This document shows, in pieces, positions 25,542 through 35,094 of a DNA stretch of 64,000 nt (position 1 is its first letter; the number at the start of each line of letters is the position of its first letter). The notes below the pieces were generated by a model that had not been told where the DNA came from, searched no databases, and worked only from the letters and a program-made list of their open reading frames with translations. The stretch covers positions 1 to 64,000 of the forward strand of contig NZ_BJYY01000007.1 of NCBI RefSeq assembly GCF_007991755.1, read 5' to 3'. The stretch comes from Cellulomonas aerilata. GTDB taxonomy: Bacteria > Actinomycetota > Actinomycetes > Actinomycetales > Cellulomonadaceae. The position numbers were made by a program, and so were the translations under genes.

Positions 25542-26390
25542 TCAGTCACCGAGCCGGTCGGCGATGGCCGGGAGCCACAGCTCGACCGCGAAGAAGTAGG
25601 TGCCGACCAGGAGGAAGCCGGTCGCGGCCAGGAGCACTCCGGTGGCCACGCGCCGCGAGACGGCGGACCCCGTCGGCCGGCGCCCGCGAACGAAGGCCTC
25701 CACGACCAGCAGGTTCGGTACGTAGAAGAAGAAGCACATCACGCGGTCGAACGCCCCCCGGAAGTCCTCGGTGTGCCCCGCCTCGCCGAAGAGCAGCAAC
25801 CAGAACCCGTAGTCCATGCGGTAGAGCCAGGAGCCGACCGCAAGGGCGAACAAGCGCAGCGCCCAGGCCCGGTGGGGGGCCACCCGGCGGGCCCTCGCAT
25901 GCCGGTAGGCCTGCACGGCGCAGACGACCATGAGGACCCCGTAGAGGCCGAAGCCGACGTCCATCACGGTTCCGCCGACCGTGCCCTTGGCGACGATGAA
26001 ACCCAGACCGCCGAGACCGGCGAGCAGCGACGCCCCGACGTAGACCCGGCCCAGGGAGCGGTGGACGACCGGGTAGCGGCTGCGGAGGGAGCCGATCAGC
26101 TGGACGCCGCCGAGGAGCAGGATGACCCCGCCGGCGAAGAAGTGGAGACCGATGGCAGCGGTCGCTGCAGGGGTGTCCCGCTCGTACAGCCGAGGCAGCA
26201 CCGCGTTCCACGCGGGCAGGTCCCGGTCGCCGATCGCGCCCGCGTAGTGGGCGAGGATGTACACGCCGAACAGGCCGATGCTGACCCAGACGGTCAGGAC
26301 GAGAGCGAGGGCCGCCCGGCGCAGGGCGACGAGCCCTGGGAGCCCGCCATCTCGCTGCGGACGCTCGACCGTTCCCCTGAGCGCATCCAC
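25542..26390 (-). CDS. DUF2306 family multi-pass membrane protein
   Basis: A 282-aa integral membrane protein, GTG start at 26390 with GAGGG 5 nt upstream. About seven hydrophobic helices are seen, including LALVLTVWVSIGLFGVYILA, AIGLHFFAGGVILLLGGVQL, YVGASLLAGLGGLGFIVA, GFGLYGVLMVVCAV, LFALAVGSWLYRM and LLAATGFLLVGTYFFAVEL. A central HRSLGRVYVGAS motif and PHRAWALRLFALAVGSW segment are typical of DUF2306. The function of the family is unknown. It is transcribed away from the ABC transporter genes. Confidence 0.8.
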   Translation of the reverse strand: MDALRGTVERPQRDGGLPGLVALRRAALALVLTVWVSIGLFGVYILAHYAGAIGDRDLPAWNAVLPRLYERDTPAATAAIGLHFFAGGVILLLGGVQLIGSLRSRYPVVHRSLGRVYVGASLLAGLGGLGFIVAKGTVGGTVMDVGFGLYGVLMVVCAVQAYRHARARRVAPHRAWALRLFALAVGSWLYRMDYGFWLLLFGEAGHTEDFRGAFDRVMCFFFYVPNLLVVEAFVRGRRPTGSAVSRRVATGVLLAATGFLLVGTYFFAVELWLPAIADRLGD

Positions 26391-26421
26391 GTCAACCCTC
26401 GTCAGTCGGCAGGACGCGACG

Positions 26422-26427
26422 AGTGTA
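26422..26427 (-). promoter_or_regulatory. Candidate -10 box for the DUF2306 gene
   Basis: Minus-strand TACACT fits TANNNT and would start transcription about 25 nt before the GTG at 26390. No convincing -35 is present. Confidence 0.35.
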
Positions 26428-26591
26428 GTGCGGCTCGTCGCGCGGATGCGGCTGCGGACCAGACGTCCGGGACGCCTGGTCCAGCGGCTCGGTCACTCCG
26501 CCGGCGACCAGCCTCTCCGCGCCGGAGGAATCCGCCGGGGACCGAGCACCGCGTCACTGTCGCGCGTCGTGTCGCGAGTCGATGGGTAGTG

Positions 26592-26611
26592 ATTGACTTT
26601 CGATAGATACT
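26592..26611 (+). promoter_or_regulatory. AT-rich patch upstream of the ABC exporter
   Basis: The stretch from ATTGACTTTCG to GATAGATACT is markedly AT-rich for this genome and lies 42-62 bp before the ATG at 26654. It contains -10-like TAGATA/GATACT words and may also be an operator. I cannot name the regulator. Confidence 0.35.
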
Positions 26612-26653
26612 GCGCGAGAGTCGACGCCCCGTCCCGCTGTCGCAGGAGCGCCG

Positions 26654-27592
26654 ATGATCGAGGTCCGTGGACTGACGAAGAGGTACGGCAACGCGCTCGC
26701 GGTCGACGACCTGTCGTTCGCCGTCGAGCCCGGCAAGGTGACCGGCTTCCTCGGCCCGAACGGCGCCGGCAAGTCGACGACGATGCGGCTCGTGCTGGGT
26801 CTGGACCGGCCGACGTCGGGGGAGGCGCTCGTGGACGGGCAGCCCTTCGCCTCCCTCCGGGATCCGCTGCGGCGGGTGGGCGCCCTGCTGGACGCCGGCC
26901 TCGTGCACCCGGGGCGCTCCGGGCGGGCGCACCTGCAGGTGGCGGCGCGGACCGCCGGGCTGCCGCGGCGTCGCGTGGACGAGGTGATCGACCTGGCCGG
27001 CCTGGGCGGCGCCGCGGGACGCCGGGTCAAGGGCTACTCGCTCGGCATGCGCCAACGCCTGGGCATCGCCGCCGCGCTCCTCGGCAACCCGAGCGTGCTG
27101 ATCTTCGACGAGCCGATCAACGGGCTGGACCTGGACGGCGTCCGCTGGCTCCGCGGCCTGCTGCGCCAGCTCGCGGACGAGGGCCGGACCGTTCTGCTCT
27201 CCAGCCACCTCCTGGCGGAGATGCAGCAGACGGCGGACCGCCTGGTGGTGATCGGACGGGGCCGACTGATCGCCGACGCGACCACGGACGAGGTGCTGCA
27301 GGGCATGGGCGGTCCGCGGGCGAGGCTCCGGACGCCGGAGCCGGACCGGATGCTGGCCGAGCTGACCCGGCGGGGGCTCACCGCCCGCGCCCACGGGGAC
27401 GAGATCGAGGTGGAGGGCGCGTCGGCGGAGCAGGTGAGCGTCGTGGCGCACGAGGTCGGGGTCCCTCTGCACCACCTCAGCGACGGCACGCACGACCTCG
27501 AGCAGGCCTACCTCGAGCTGACCGAGCGCCATGTGGACCACCGGAGCGGGCCGCAGCCGTCTGCTCCGACCACCCCGAAGGAGGAGCGGTGA
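26654..27592 (+). CDS. ABC transporter ATP-binding protein
   Basis: A 312-aa ATPase of the exporter/DrrA-like type. Motifs are complete: Walker A GPNGAGKS (34-41), signature YSLGMRQR (128-135), Walker B LIFDEP with D152/E153, D-loop NGLD and H-loop SSH with H185. The C-terminal ~90 residues form the accessory domain common in antibiotic or lipid exporters (MLAELTRRGLTARAHGDEIEV). It overlaps the permease gene by 4 bp (GTGA), so the two make one exporter. The substrate cannot be told; daunorubicin-type or bacteriocin-immunity-type export are the usual options. Confidence 0.93.
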   Translation: MIEVRGLTKRYGNALAVDDLSFAVEPGKVTGFLGPNGAGKSTTMRLVLGLDRPTSGEALVDGQPFASLRDPLRRVGALLDAGLVHPGRSGRAHLQVAARTAGLPRRRVDEVIDLAGLGGAAGRRVKGYSLGMRQRLGIAAALLGNPSVLIFDEPINGLDLDGVRWLRGLLRQLADEGRTVLLSSHLLAEMQQTADRLVVIGRGRLIADATTDEVLQGMGGPRARLRTPEPDRMLAELTRRGLTARAHGDEIEVEGASAEQVSVVAHEVGVPLHHLSDGTHDLEQAYLELTERHVDHRSGPQPSAPTTPKEER

Positions 27593-28395
27593 CCACTGAG
27601 TCCGTCCAGGCGGTGCCGCGGCTCGCGGCGGACGACGTCCCGGTGGGGTCCGTGTCGACCCGCACCCTCGCTGCCGAGTGGGCGCGGCTGTGGACCGTCC
27701 GGTCCACGTGGTGGTTCCTCGCCGCGGCCGCCGTCGCGACGATCGGGCTCGGCCTGGTCGCCGGCTCGAGCGCCGACCCGGCCGAGTCGCAGGGGGACGC
27801 CGCCTGGGCGGTGTCGGCGATCTCGGCGATGCCCGCCCAGTTCGCCCTGCTCGCCCTCGCGGTCACCGCCGTGGCCGCGGACTACGCGACCGGCGGCATC
27901 GTGCTGACGCTGCAGTGGACCCCGCGCCGGGGTGTGCTCTTCGCCGCTCGCACGATCGTGGTCGTGGTGACCACCACCGTGGTCGCCGTCGTGCTGGGGT
28001 TCCTCTCGGCGCTCGCGGGCTACCTGGCGGCGTCGCCCACGCTGCGGCTGCCGGTCGGCGAGGGCGTCGACACCCTCGGCACCGTCGCCTTCGTCCTCGC
28101 GGCGAGCTCCGCGCTCGCGGTGGGACTCGGCTTCCTGCTGCGCAGCGTCGCCGCCGCGCTCGTCACCGTCTTCCTGCTGATCCTCGTGCTCCCGCTGTTC
28201 CTGCTGGCCGCCGGGCAGCCGTGGATGGTCGACGTCGCCTCGTTCCTGCCCGGCTCCGGGACGGCCTTCCTCCTGCTCGGCGGCGGCCCGCCCGGCATGT
28301 CGACGGAGGCAGCCTTCGCGGTGCTGGGCGCATGGGGAGTCGGCGGGCTGGCCGCCGGCTGGGTGCGGCTCGCCCGCGACGACGCGGCGCGCTGA
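27589..28395 (+). CDS. ABC transporter permease
   Basis: A 268-aa membrane protein, GTG start with GAAGGAGGAG immediately upstream, overlapping the ATPase gene. About six helices are visible: TWWFLAAAAVATIGLGLVAG, AQFALLALAVTAVAADYATG, TIVVVVTTTVVAVVLGFLSA, TVAFVLAASSALAVGLGFLL, AALVTVFLLILVLPLFLLAA and FAVLGAWGVGGLAAGWV. The layout is that of ABC-2 type permeases paired with DrrA-like ATPases. It converges with the metalloprotease gene downstream. Confidence 0.9.
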   Translation: MTTESVQAVPRLAADDVPVGSVSTRTLAAEWARLWTVRSTWWFLAAAAVATIGLGLVAGSSADPAESQGDAAWAVSAISAMPAQFALLALAVTAVAADYATGGIVLTLQWTPRRGVLFAARTIVVVVTTTVVAVVLGFLSALAGYLAASPTLRLPVGEGVDTLGTVAFVLAASSALAVGLGFLLRSVAAALVTVFLLILVLPLFLLAAGQPWMVDVASFLPGSGTAFLLLGGGPPGMSTEAAFAVLGAWGVGGLAAGWVRLARDDAAR

Positions 28396-28481
28396 GTGCT
28401 CTCGACATCCGTGAGCGTCGCCTCGGGGAGGTCGCCGCACTCGCCGTCGACGTGACGGTCCTGTCGGCGCTCTCTGGAGGG

Positions 28482-28500
28482 GCGCCCGGTCGCCGGGTGC
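28482..28500. terminator. Hairpin between the ABC permease and the metalloprotease genes
   Basis: GCGCCCGG-TCG-CCGGGTGC forms an 8-bp stem (one G-T pair) in the 119-bp gap between convergent genes. It is a likely bidirectional terminator. Confidence 0.5.
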
Positions 28501-28514
28501 GACCCGGTGCACCG

Positions 28515-31037
28515 TCACGCCTCCGCCGCACGGAGCGCGCCGGGGCTCGCGACCACACCGGCGGCTCCGGTGGACGCGCGGCTCAGGAACGCGGCCATCG
28601 CTTCGCGGGAGACCGGCTCGGCGGGTCCGAAGGAGCCGTCGGGTCGCCCGCGGGAGATCTCCGATTCGTACAGCCACGAGATCTCGGTGAAGAACGGGTG
28701 GTCCGGCGCCACGTCGGCGAAGGGGCTCTCGGCGTCGGGCACGTAGCCGCTCTCGGCCGCCTCGGCGAACCGGTGGAGGAACGCCGCCATCGCCTCGCGC
28801 GAGACGGCGTCCCCGGGCCCGAACGTGTGGTCGGCGCGGCCCCTGGTGATGCCGGCCTCGGCGAGCCAGGAGATCTCGCGGAAGAAGGGGTGCGTCACCG
28901 GCACGTCGGGGAACTCCGCGGTGGCCGGCGGGACGTAGTCGCCGACGTCACCCCCGGCGTAGCGGAACAGGAACGCCGCCATCGCCTCACGGCTGACCGG
29001 CGCCGACGACCCGAAGGTGCCGTCCGCGCGACCCCGGGTGATCCCGGCCTGCGCGAGCCAGAAGATCTCGTCGTAGAAGGGGTGCGTCCAGGGGACGGTC
29101 GGGAACAGCACGGTGGGGGCGCCCGTGGGAGGGCGCACCCGGACCGTCGACGCAGGCTCCGCGGTGCCGTCGGCGCGCACCGACTGGACGCCGAGCTCCA
29201 CGGGGTAGCCGCCGGCCAGGATCGGCAGCGAGACGCTGCGGGCCGTTGCCGGCACGAAGCGCACGGGGCGGCCGGCGACGCTCACCAGGAAGTAGGCGAC
29301 GTCGTCCATGCCGGTCACCTCCCAGCCCAGCTCGACCGGCGAGGTGACGTCGGTCTCCGGCTCGGGCGAGGTGATCGCCACCGGACCCGGCGTCACGTCC
29401 CAGTGCCCGCTGGAGGAGGGCGACGGTCCCACGTCGTTGACGGCTTCCACCGTCACCTCGTGCTCCACGCCGTTCGTGAGGCCGTCGACGACCACCGACG
29501 TCGAGCCGGCCGGTGCCGTCACCCGGGCCACCTCCTCGGGTGGCCAGGTGCTGCCGCTGACGCGCACGACGACGCTGTAGCCGGTGACCGGCGGCACGAC
29601 CGCCACCGGCTCCCAGAAGACGCGGATGCCGTGATCGACCGGCTGCGGCCGCGGCAGCATGACCGGCGTCGTGGGCGCCTCGCCGACGAGGAGCGCCGCG
29701 GCCGGGCTCGTCGACGTGTGGCCCGCTGCGTCGAGCGCCCGGACGGCGACGGTGTGCGCGCCGATGGTGGCCGTGATCGACGTGCCGACCACGGAGCGAC
29801 CGACGACGGCGACCTCGCGTCCGTCGAGCAGCACGGCGTAGGAGACGACGCCGACCTGGTCCGACGAGGGCTGCCATCTCACGTCGATGCCCTGGCCGAC
29901 CCAGCCCCCGGCCGGGGACGTGAGGACCGGCGCGCTCGGCGGCACGACGTCGACGCCGTCGGGGACGACGGTGACCTGCCTGGTGCCGCGGATGTCCTGC
30001 GTGCTCACCGTCCAGCCCGGCAGACGGAGCACGGCGTCGGCGTCGAGCGACCACGTCCGGTCCTCCAACTCGGGCGGCTCGGCCGGCCGCCGGCGAGCGG
30101 GAGGATGCGCTGGCTCGTCGGCACGCCGTCGACCAGGACGCGGCGCACGACCTCGACGTCGTCGTGGAGGTCGGGGTAGGGGCCGATGCCCACGAAGGTG
30201 CGGTCCTGCACGAAGAAGTCGCCGCCCGCCGCCATCGGCAGGCGCACGGCCCGCGTGCCCTCGCCGCGCGGCCACTCGGCCAGGTCCACGGTCGTCACCG
30301 AGGTCGCCGACGCGTCGACGACCTCGCCCCACCCGAAGCCGTACGTCAGCGCCGCGTTGAGGTCGAACGCGGGCTCGCCCATCCAGCGCTCGAGCGGCCC
30401 GCTCATCACGTCGGGACGGTCCTTGCCGTCGAGCACCGTGCAGTCGTCGGAGAACGGCACCGGACCGTCCGGGCCGGTGCACGCCAGCTGGCTCGCGTGG
30501 CCGAGGCCCAGGTTGTGCCCGAACTCGTGGGCCCACGTGGAGGCACCGGACGCGCCGTTGACCCAGATCTCCGAGCCGCCCGCGGTCGAGGTGCTGTCCC
30601 AGCCGCAGTCGGCCCGCCGCGGGAAGGTGAACACCACGTGCGTGCGCGGGTCCGCCGCCGCCTTCACGCCGTGCGCGGCGAGCGCGACGCTCGCGAGGGT
30701 GCCGGGGTCGCACGTGCCGGGGTCGGTGACGGCGACCGAGTCGCGCACCCTGACGGTCGTCGTCAGCGCCCCTGCCGACTGCGCGCTCCAGAAGCTGGCG
30801 ACCGTGTCGCCGAGCGAGGTGAGCTCGGCGGTGGTGGTGGGCGGTGCGGTCCAGTGGACCGGGAGCACGGTCAGGGTGTGCCCGCCGTTCGGGCTGGGTT
30901 TCGCCGGTGCGCTGGTGGTGGTGCCCGTGGCGGTGGCCCCGGCCGGGCCCGCCGCCAGGCCGCTCGCGACGGCGAGGGTGACGAGGCCGATCGGCGCGGA
31001 CGCGCGCCGCGCGAGGAGGCGGTGGGGGGGAGGTCAC
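28515..31037 (-). pseudogene. SLH-anchored zincin metalloprotease, reading frame broken twice
   Basis: Pieces in two frames add up to one secreted ~840-aa protein. A likely GTG at 31037 is followed by a 7-G run on the plus strand (31024-31030). Dropping one base there joins the start to a clear signal peptide (LLARRASAPIGLVTLAVASG). Next comes a peptidase domain with HEFGHNLGLGH (codons at 30497-30529), the HExxHxxGxxH zinc motif of metzincins. Near 30080-30100 the frame shifts again, back into a frame holding FN3-like domains (PPSAPVLTSPAGG; PVTGYSVVVRVSGS), an Ig-like part and three SLH repeats (GITRGRADGTFG, GITRGRADHTFG, EISRGRPDGSFG). SLH repeats bind cell-wall polysaccharide. No good ribosome site precedes the GTG. 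It could be a decaying gene, a phase-variable one, or hold two sequencing errors. Confidence 0.7.
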
Positions 31038-31078
31038 GTAAAGGGATCGGCGGGCGCCGCCGTGGGTTGAGCGGCCGG

Positions 31079-31711
31079 TCAGTCGGCCGGAGCGAGGGCA
31101 CCGTCGGATTCCAGGTACAGCTCGCCCGTGGACGGGCACCGCCACCGTCCGGGTCCGTCCGGTCGAAGACGTTCTCCCGAGCGCCCCACCCAGGCGACCC
31201 GCCGCGCGGGGACCCCGACCACGAGGGCGAAGTCCGGCACGTCCCGGGTCACGACGGCGCCGGCGGCCACGAGTGCCCAGCGTCCGACGACCACGGGCGC
31301 GACGCACACGGCGCGGGCGCCGACCGACGCACCCGTGCGGACCGTCACGCCGACGGCATGCCAGTCCTCGCCGGACTTGAGCGAGCCGTCGAGGTTCACC
31401 GCGCGGGGAAGGACGTCGTTGGTGAAGACCACCGCCGGACCGACGAAGGCGCCGTCCTCGAGCACCGCCGGCTCGTACAGCAGGGCATGGTTCTGCACCT
31501 TGCAGCGGTCGCCGAGCCGGACGCCCGGGCCGAGGTAGGCACCGCGGCCGATGGTGCACTCGGCGCCGACGACGGCGCCCTCGCGGACCTGTGCCAGGTG
31601 CCAGACGCGGGTCGCCGGGCCGAGGACCGCCCGGTCGTCGACGTCCGCCGAGGGTTCGACGAGCGCGGGTCGCAGCGGCACGGGGTCGGGGTCGCGGTCC
31701 TGTGTGCTCAT
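31079..31711 (-). CDS. WbpD-like sugar N-acetyltransferase (left-handed beta-helix)
   Basis: A 210-aa hexapeptide-repeat acyltransferase; ATG 31711 follows GGGAAGGA. LbH repeats are seen throughout (ADVDDRAVLGPATRVWHLAQ, GAVVGAECTIGRGAYLGPGV, CKVQNHALLYEPAVLEDGA, TGASVGARAVCVAPVVVGRW). The segment FVGPAVVFTNDVLPRAVN is characteristic of WbpD/WlbB enzymes, which acetylate the 3-amino group of UDP-2-acetamido-3-amino-glucuronic acid. It is divergent from a WbpB-like oxidoreductase and near a WbpE-like aminotransferase, so the three pathway steps are present. A minus-strand TAGGGT at 31755-31760 could be its -10. The exact sugar cannot be read from sequence. Confidence 0.85.
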   Translation of the reverse strand: MSTQDRDPDPVPLRPALVEPSADVDDRAVLGPATRVWHLAQVREGAVVGAECTIGRGAYLGPGVRLGDRCKVQNHALLYEPAVLEDGAFVGPAVVFTNDVLPRAVNLDGSLKSGEDWHAVGVTVRTGASVGARAVCVAPVVVGRWALVAAGAVVTRDVPDFALVVGVPARRVAWVGRSGERLRPDGPGRWRCPSTGELYLESDGALAPAD

Positions 31712-31883
31712 GGGTCCTTCCCGGGGACGGCAGGGGTGCTCGGCGATGACGCGCACCCTATGGGCCGCACGGCGTCGCCCGCCTACCTGCCTTCACCCCC
31801 GCAGGGGGCGAATTACCGCGCTTTTCGGTGACGTGTGCCTCGTGCCGTCGCAAGACTTCCGGTCGAGCAGACGGGAGATCTGA

Positions 31884-32957
31884 ATGGAGCCGCTGAGGGT
31901 GGCAGTCATCGGGGCCGGCTACTGGGGCCCGAACCTCGCAAGGAATTTCCGGAGCTGCCCGGACTGGGACCTGGTCGCCGTGTGCGACCTGGATGCCGAC
32001 CGTGCGCGGCGGGTCGTCGGGCCGCGCAGCACGGTCGACATCATGACCTCGACGCAGGAGCTGCTCGCCCGTGACGACGTGGACGCCGTCGCCGTCGCGA
32101 CCCCCGCGCGGACGCACGCGGCGCTCGGGCTGGCGGCGCTCGAGGCGGGCAAGCACGTGCTCGTCGAGAAGCCCCTGGCCGACCACGGCGCCGCTGCACG
32201 GCGGCTGGTGACCCGCGCGGCCGAGCTGGGCCGCGTCCTGATGGTCGACCACACCTTCTGCTACACACCGCCGGTGCTGAAGATCCGGGAGCTGATCGCG
32301 GACGGCTCCCTCGGCGACATCCACTTCGTCGACTCCGTGCGGATCAACCTCGGCCTCGTCCAGCCGGACGTCGACGTCTTCTGGGACCTCGCGCCGCACG
32401 ACCTGTCCATCCTGGACTTCATCCTCCCCGGCGGCCTGGTGCCCACCGGCGTGGCTGCCCAGGGCGCCGACCCGCTCGGGGCCGGGCGGGCGTGCGTCGG
32501 CTACCTCACGCTCCCGCTCGCGGACGGAGCCATCGCGCACGTGCACGTCAACTGGCTGAGCCCGACGAAGATCCGGCAGATGGTGATCGGCGGCAGCAAG
32601 CGCACGGTGGTCTGGGACGACCTGGCACCGCAGCAGCGACTGACCGTGTACGACCGCGGCGTCGACCTCGGCGACACCCTGCCGGACCGCACGACGGCTC
32701 GCGTGTCGTACCGGCTCGGCGATGCCTGGGCGCCCGCGATGCCGGAGCGCGAGGCGCTCGGCGTCATGGTCGCCGAGTTCGCCGCGGCGATCCACCAGGG
32801 GCGTGCCCCGCTGACGGACGGACGGGCCGGCCTCCGCGTCCTGGACGTGCTGGAGTCCACCTCGCTGAGCCTCGCCGACGGCGGACGGATGGTCGGGGCC
32901 GTCGGGCACGAGGTCCTCAAGGCACGCCAGCCTGTCGGGTCGGGAGCGACGGCGTGA
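31884..32957 (+). CDS. Gfo/Idh/MocA-family sugar oxidoreductase (WbpB-like)
   Basis: A 357-aa NAD(P)-dependent dehydrogenase. The Rossmann start VAVIGAGYWGPNLARNF carries GxGxxG. The EKPLA motif (VLVEKPLADHG, catalytic Lys) and a VDHTFCYTPPVLKIRELI segment follow, and the C-terminal beta domain begins near 130. Homologues oxidise C3 of UDP-N-acetylglucosaminuronic acid ahead of transamination. It is the first gene of the long plus-strand glycan operon and overlaps the SDR gene by 4 bp. The spacer 31757-31883, shared with the divergent acetyltransferase, contains a CCCCC-GCA-GGGGG hairpin (31796-31808) and an AT-richer stretch suitable for promoters. Confidence 0.88.
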   Translation: MEPLRVAVIGAGYWGPNLARNFRSCPDWDLVAVCDLDADRARRVVGPRSTVDIMTSTQELLARDDVDAVAVATPARTHAALGLAALEAGKHVLVEKPLADHGAAARRLVTRAAELGRVLMVDHTFCYTPPVLKIRELIADGSLGDIHFVDSVRINLGLVQPDVDVFWDLAPHDLSILDFILPGGLVPTGVAAQGADPLGAGRACVGYLTLPLADGAIAHVHVNWLSPTKIRQMVIGGSKRTVVWDDLAPQQRLTVYDRGVDLGDTLPDRTTARVSYRLGDAWAPAMPEREALGVMVAEFAAAIHQGRAPLTDGRAGLRVLDVLESTSLSLADGGRMVGAVGHEVLKARQPVGSGATA

Positions 32958-33961
32958 CGGCGCTCACGGGGGCCCACGTCCTGGTGACCGGGGGAGCGGG
33001 GACTATCGGCTCGACCGTCGTCGACCAGGTGCTCGACGCCGGCGCGTCGCGCGTCGTCGTCCTCGACAACCTGGTGCGCGGGCGGAGGGCGAACCTGGCG
33101 GACGCGATGGGCACGGGCCGGGTGGAGCTGGTCGAGGGCGACATCCGGGACCGGGACACCGTGCACGACCTCGTGCGCCAGTCCGACGTCGTCTTCCACC
33201 AGGCGGCGATCCGGATCACCCAGTGCGCGGAGGAGCCGCGGCTCGCCCTCGAGGTGCTCGTCGACGGCACGTTCACCGTGCTGGAGGCGGCGGCGCAGCA
33301 CCGGGTGGCCAAGCTCGTCATGGCGTCGAGCGCGTCCGTGTACGGGATGGCCGAGCACTTCCCGACCACCGAGCAGCACCACCACCACCACAACGACACG
33401 TTCTACGGCGCGGCGAAGTCCTTCAACGAGGGGATGGCCCGCAGCTTCCGGGCGATGTACGGCCTGGACCACGTCATGCTGCGCTACTTCAACGTCTACG
33501 GGCCGCGCATGGACGTGCACGGCCTGTACACCGAGGTGCTGGTCCGGTGGATGGAGCGCATCGCCGACGGCCTCCCGCCGCTGATCTTCGGCGACGGCCG
33601 GCAGACCATGGACTTCGTCTTCACGCGCGACGTGGCACGGGCCAACGTGCTCGCCGCGACGTCCGACGTCGTCGAGGGCGTCTACAACGTCGCCAGCGGG
33701 ACGGAGACGAGCCTGCTCGGTCTGGCCCGGGCGCTGCTGCGGGCGATGGACTCCGACCTCGAGGTCGAGCACGGGCCCGAGCGCGCCGTCAACGGCGTCG
33801 TGCGGCGACTGGCGGACACCAGGGCGGCCCGGGCCGACCTGGGCTTCACCGCGCAGGTCGGGCTGGAGGAGGGCCTCCGCGAGCTGGTGAGCTGGTGGCG
33901 GCCGCAGCGCGAGGAGATCGCGGCCGGCCGCGTGGACGTGACGCGGGCGGTGCCCGCGTGA
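32954..33961 (+). CDS. Extended-SDR NAD-dependent epimerase/dehydratase
   Basis: A 335-aa nucleotide-sugar enzyme, GTG start in a GTGA overlap. It has the NAD motif TGGAGTIG (GxxGxxG), an acidic turn LDNLVRG, a catalytic MASSASVYG and the YxxxK pair in FYGAAK. The C-terminal half carries YFNVYGPRM and DFVFTRDVARANVLAA, typical of UDP-sugar 4-epimerases and 4,6-dehydratases. A run of five His (QHHHHHND) lies just before the catalytic Tyr. It sits ahead of a DegT aminotransferase and a NeuD/PglD-like acyltransferase, so it probably supplies a keto-sugar or an epimerised precursor. Exact substrate unknown. Confidence 0.88.
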   Translation: MTALTGAHVLVTGGAGTIGSTVVDQVLDAGASRVVVLDNLVRGRRANLADAMGTGRVELVEGDIRDRDTVHDLVRQSDVVFHQAAIRITQCAEEPRLALEVLVDGTFTVLEAAAQHRVAKLVMASSASVYGMAEHFPTTEQHHHHHNDTFYGAAKSFNEGMARSFRAMYGLDHVMLRYFNVYGPRMDVHGLYTEVLVRWMERIADGLPPLIFGDGRQTMDFVFTRDVARANVLAATSDVVEGVYNVASGTETSLLGLARALLRAMDSDLEVEHGPERAVNGVVRRLADTRAARADLGFTAQVGLEEGLRELVSWWRPQREEIAAGRVDVTRAVPA

Positions 33962-35094
33962 GCCGGATCAACGTGATGCAGCCGTGGCTGGGCCCGGAGG
34001 AGGTGGCCGCCGTCACGGAGGTCATCGAGTCCGGGTGGGTCGCGCAGGGCCCGCGCGTCGCCGCCTTCGAGGCCGCCTTCGCGCGCTCCCAGGCCGCCGA
34101 GCACGCCGTCGCGGTGTCGTCCTGCACGACGGCGCTGCACCTGGCGCTGGTCGTCGCCGGGGTGGGTCCCGGTGACGACGTCGTCGTCCCGTCGTTCTCG
34201 TTCGTCGCCACGACGAACGCCGTGGCGTACGTCGGCGCACGGCCGGTCTTCGCCGACGTCGACCTGGTCACCGGCAACGTGACGGCGGCGACCGTCGAGG
34301 CGGTGCTCACCCCGCGGACGCGCGCCGTCGTGGCGGTGGACCAGGGCGGCGTGCCGCTGGACCTGGACGACCTGCGCGCCCTGACCGACCCGCGCGGGAT
34401 CGTGGTCGTCGAGGATGCCGCGTGCGGCGCCGGCTCCACCTACCGCGGCCGGCCGGTCGGCGCGGGCGCGGACATCGCCGCGTGGTCGTTCCACCCGCGC
34501 AAGATCCTCACCACCGGCGAGGGCGGGATGGTGACGACCTCCCGCGAGGCCTGGGCCGTGCGCGCCCGGCGGCTGCGGGAGCACGCGATGAGCGTCTCCG
34601 CCGCCGACCGCCACGCCACCGTGCTGGCGCCTGCGGAGGAGTACCTCGAGGTCGGGTTCAACTACCGGATGACCGACCTGCAGGCCGCCGTGGGGATCGT
34701 GCAGCTGGGGCGCCTGCCCGAGGTCGTGGCCCGGCGCCGCCAGCTCGCCGAGGTCTACGCCAAGCAGCTGTCCGACGTCCCCGGCCTGCGCGCGGTCGCC
34801 GACCCGCCGTGGGGGACCGGGAACTTCCAGTCCTACTGGGTCGAGGTCACCGAGGGGTTCCCGCTGAGCCGTGACGGTCTGCTGGAGCACCTCGCCCACG
34901 CCGACATCTCGGCGCGCCGCGGCATCATGGCCACGCACCGGCAGCCCGCGTACCGGGGCGGCGACCACGGATCGGTGCCGCTGCCGGTCACCGAGCGGCT
35001 GACGGACCGCACGCTGATCCTGCCGCTGTTCCACCAGATGTCCGAGTCGGAGCAGGCACGCGTCGTGGACGCGCTGCGCTCGGCGGGCCGATGA
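33958..35094 (+). CDS. DegT/DnrJ/EryC1 sugar aminotransferase 1
   Basis: A 378-aa PLP enzyme, GTG start in a GTGA overlap with the SDR gene. The N-terminus MSRINVMQPWLGPEEVAAV opens directly on the substrate loop. PLP-binding features are SSCTTALHLALVVAGVGPGD, VVVEDAACGAG with the pyridine-nitrogen Asp, and the Schiff-base Lys in WSFHPRKILTTGEGG. It transfers an amino group to a nucleotide-linked keto-sugar. The next gene is a NeuD/PglD-like acyltransferase, overlapping by 4 bp, which suggests that the amino group made here is acylated there. Confidence 0.92.
   Translation: MSRINVMQPWLGPEEVAAVTEVIESGWVAQGPRVAAFEAAFARSQAAEHAVAVSSCTTALHLALVVAGVGPGDDVVVPSFSFVATTNAVAYVGARPVFADVDLVTGNVTAATVEAVLTPRTRAVVAVDQGGVPLDLDDLRALTDPRGIVVVEDAACGAGSTYRGRPVGAGADIAAWSFHPRKILTTGEGGMVTTSREAWAVRARRLREHAMSVSAADRHATVLAPAEEYLEVGFNYRMTDLQAAVGIVQLGRLPEVVARRRQLAEVYAKQLSDVPGLRAVADPPWGTGNFQSYWVEVTEGFPLSRDGLLEHLAHADISARRGIMATHRQPAYRGGDHGSVPLPVTERLTDRTLILPLFHQMSESEQARVVDALRSAGR

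Noticed and set aside
28515-31559. A single 1014-codon minus-strand frame spanning the metalloprotease region
   Set aside because: Only its C-terminal half is protein-like. The peptidase motif and signal peptide lie in another frame, so two shifts are a better reading.
33376-33394. Five consecutive histidine codons in the SDR gene as a possible tag or artefact
   Set aside because: His-rich loops before the catalytic Tyr occur in related enzymes. The run is internal and in frame, so it is natural.
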